The notes under the pieces are model-generated. The model had not been told where the DNA came from and made no database searches. It worked only from the letters and a program-made list of their open reading frames with translations. Positions 63,201 to 64,000 of a DNA stretch of 64,000 nucleotides are shown piece after piece. The position numbers and the translations under genes were made by a program. How positions within the stretch are numbered: position 1 is the first letter of the stretch; every line of letters starts with the position of its first letter. Origin of the DNA: Sclerurus mexicanus (taxonomy: Eukaryota; Chordata; Aves; Passeriformes; Furnariidae). Location of the stretch: contig VWZF01004871.1 in NCBI GenBank assembly GCA_013396755.1, positions 893,424 through 957,423 on the forward strand, written 5' to 3'.

Positions 63201-64000
63201 AGAAATCAATAATACTTCAGCAGAAAAACTTCACAGCAAGACAGGAATAATATGATGGTATTTCATAAAAATAGCAATACTCAAGGGAGAGAGTTCTGTG
63301 CTAGATTTTATTCTCACCAGCAATGAGCAGCTAGTGAGAATGTGAAGCTCAAGGGTGGAGAATGGATCGAGGGTAAAAATGGAAGTCTTTTACTGAAAGA
63401 GAAAGTATACAGAAAGAAGAACACAGTATTTTAATAACCCTTAATGGTGAAACTGGGGAAGCCAAATATGAACTAATGATTTTCCAAGTAACTGAGCTAT
63501 TTGTGGAAGAAACATACTTTCAGATTCATGGGGCATTTAGATCATACAGGATTAATTCAATACTCCATTTCTATTCCATTCTTCCTAAATCATGAAGATG
63601 AAAGTTGAAAAGCATTAAGACTAGATGACAGAGCCTTGAACTCTAAAGAATGGGAGAAAGCAATTGTGTCCATGTTAGAGAAAACTGAAAAGACAGATGT
63701 ATAATAGCTGCTGTAGCATCTGCAACCATATTACCATTCAGAAACCTTGCTTTTCCACAGCATAGTCTTATGGCCAGGTCAATAAAAAGCAGTTTACAAT
63801 CTAGGTACAGAAATCCATATGCTTTGGTGTCTCCAGAACTCAAAACTTTCCTTTCATCTGAAGCTCTTGGAGGCAGTTTTGTATCTTAAAATTGAATCAG
63901 CAGCCACAGCACCATGCAGGAAATAAAAGCACTTTATCTAGCCAGTAAGAAACACGTTGTCTGAGATTACAGCCCCTTCTTTTCTTTCAAAGCCCCACTG
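60241..64000. other. Non-coding region at the right edge
   Basis: No gene is supportable. In human the next gene upstream of SPIC is ARL1, oriented away from it; I found no ARL1-like GTPase motifs (GxxxxGKT, DxGGQ, NKQD) here, so it presumably lies beyond the window. Short frames of 60-101 codons are scattered on both strands without domain or splice context. No repeat was recognised. Confidence 0.5.

Overview
The window is vertebrate nuclear DNA, almost certainly from a bird. It is AT-rich and sparsely coding, with intron-split genes and typical GT-AG splice sites. Its recognisable repeats are CR1 LINEs, including the avian-type 3' end with ATTCTATG octamers. No bacterial, phage or CRISPR features were seen. 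Nearly all long open reading frames here are chance or repeat-derived; the real genes are built from short exons that ORF length alone does not reveal.

Two genes are supported, both on the minus strand. (1) SPIC, the SPI-C ETS-family transcription factor, lies at about 50.0-57.0 kb. A complete coding model can be built by hand from five exons: a start-codon exon ending exactly at ATG (56979-56981), then 56266-56359, 54745-54857, 53691-53799 and 50023-50450. All reading phases agree, all splice sites are GT/AG, and the predicted length of 248 aa equals that of human SPIC as I remember it. (2) The promoter and first coding exon of MYBPC1 (slow skeletal myosin-binding protein C) lie at about 15.93-16.09 kb: TATA box, short 5' leader, ATG, eight codons matching the MYBPC1 N-terminus, and a GTAAGC donor. 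The gene runs off the left edge, so positions 1-15926 are its first intron; no further MYBPC1 exon was found there.

The order SPIC then MYBPC1 on the same strand is the order I recall from human 12q23 (ARL1 - SPIC - MYBPC1), which supports both calls. The genes are unrelated in function (macrophage/B-cell transcription factor versus sarcomere protein). The 34 kb between them holds CR1 fragments, two LTR-like or fossil-ORF stretches and simple repeats. The 7 kb upstream of SPIC is non-coding apart from an LTR-like, ERVL-resembling block near 59.7-60.2 kb; ARL1 was not seen.

I found no convincing previously undescribed system. The most useful observations are the SPIC exon whose last codon is the initiator ATG, the TATA-driven MYBPC1 promoter, an ancient CR1-type reverse-transcriptase relic at 32.9-33.1 kb, an inverted pair of CR1 3' ends at 43.4/46.5 kb, a small CpG-dense patch in MYBPC1 intron 1, and one unexplained open frame at 29.6-30.0 kb.
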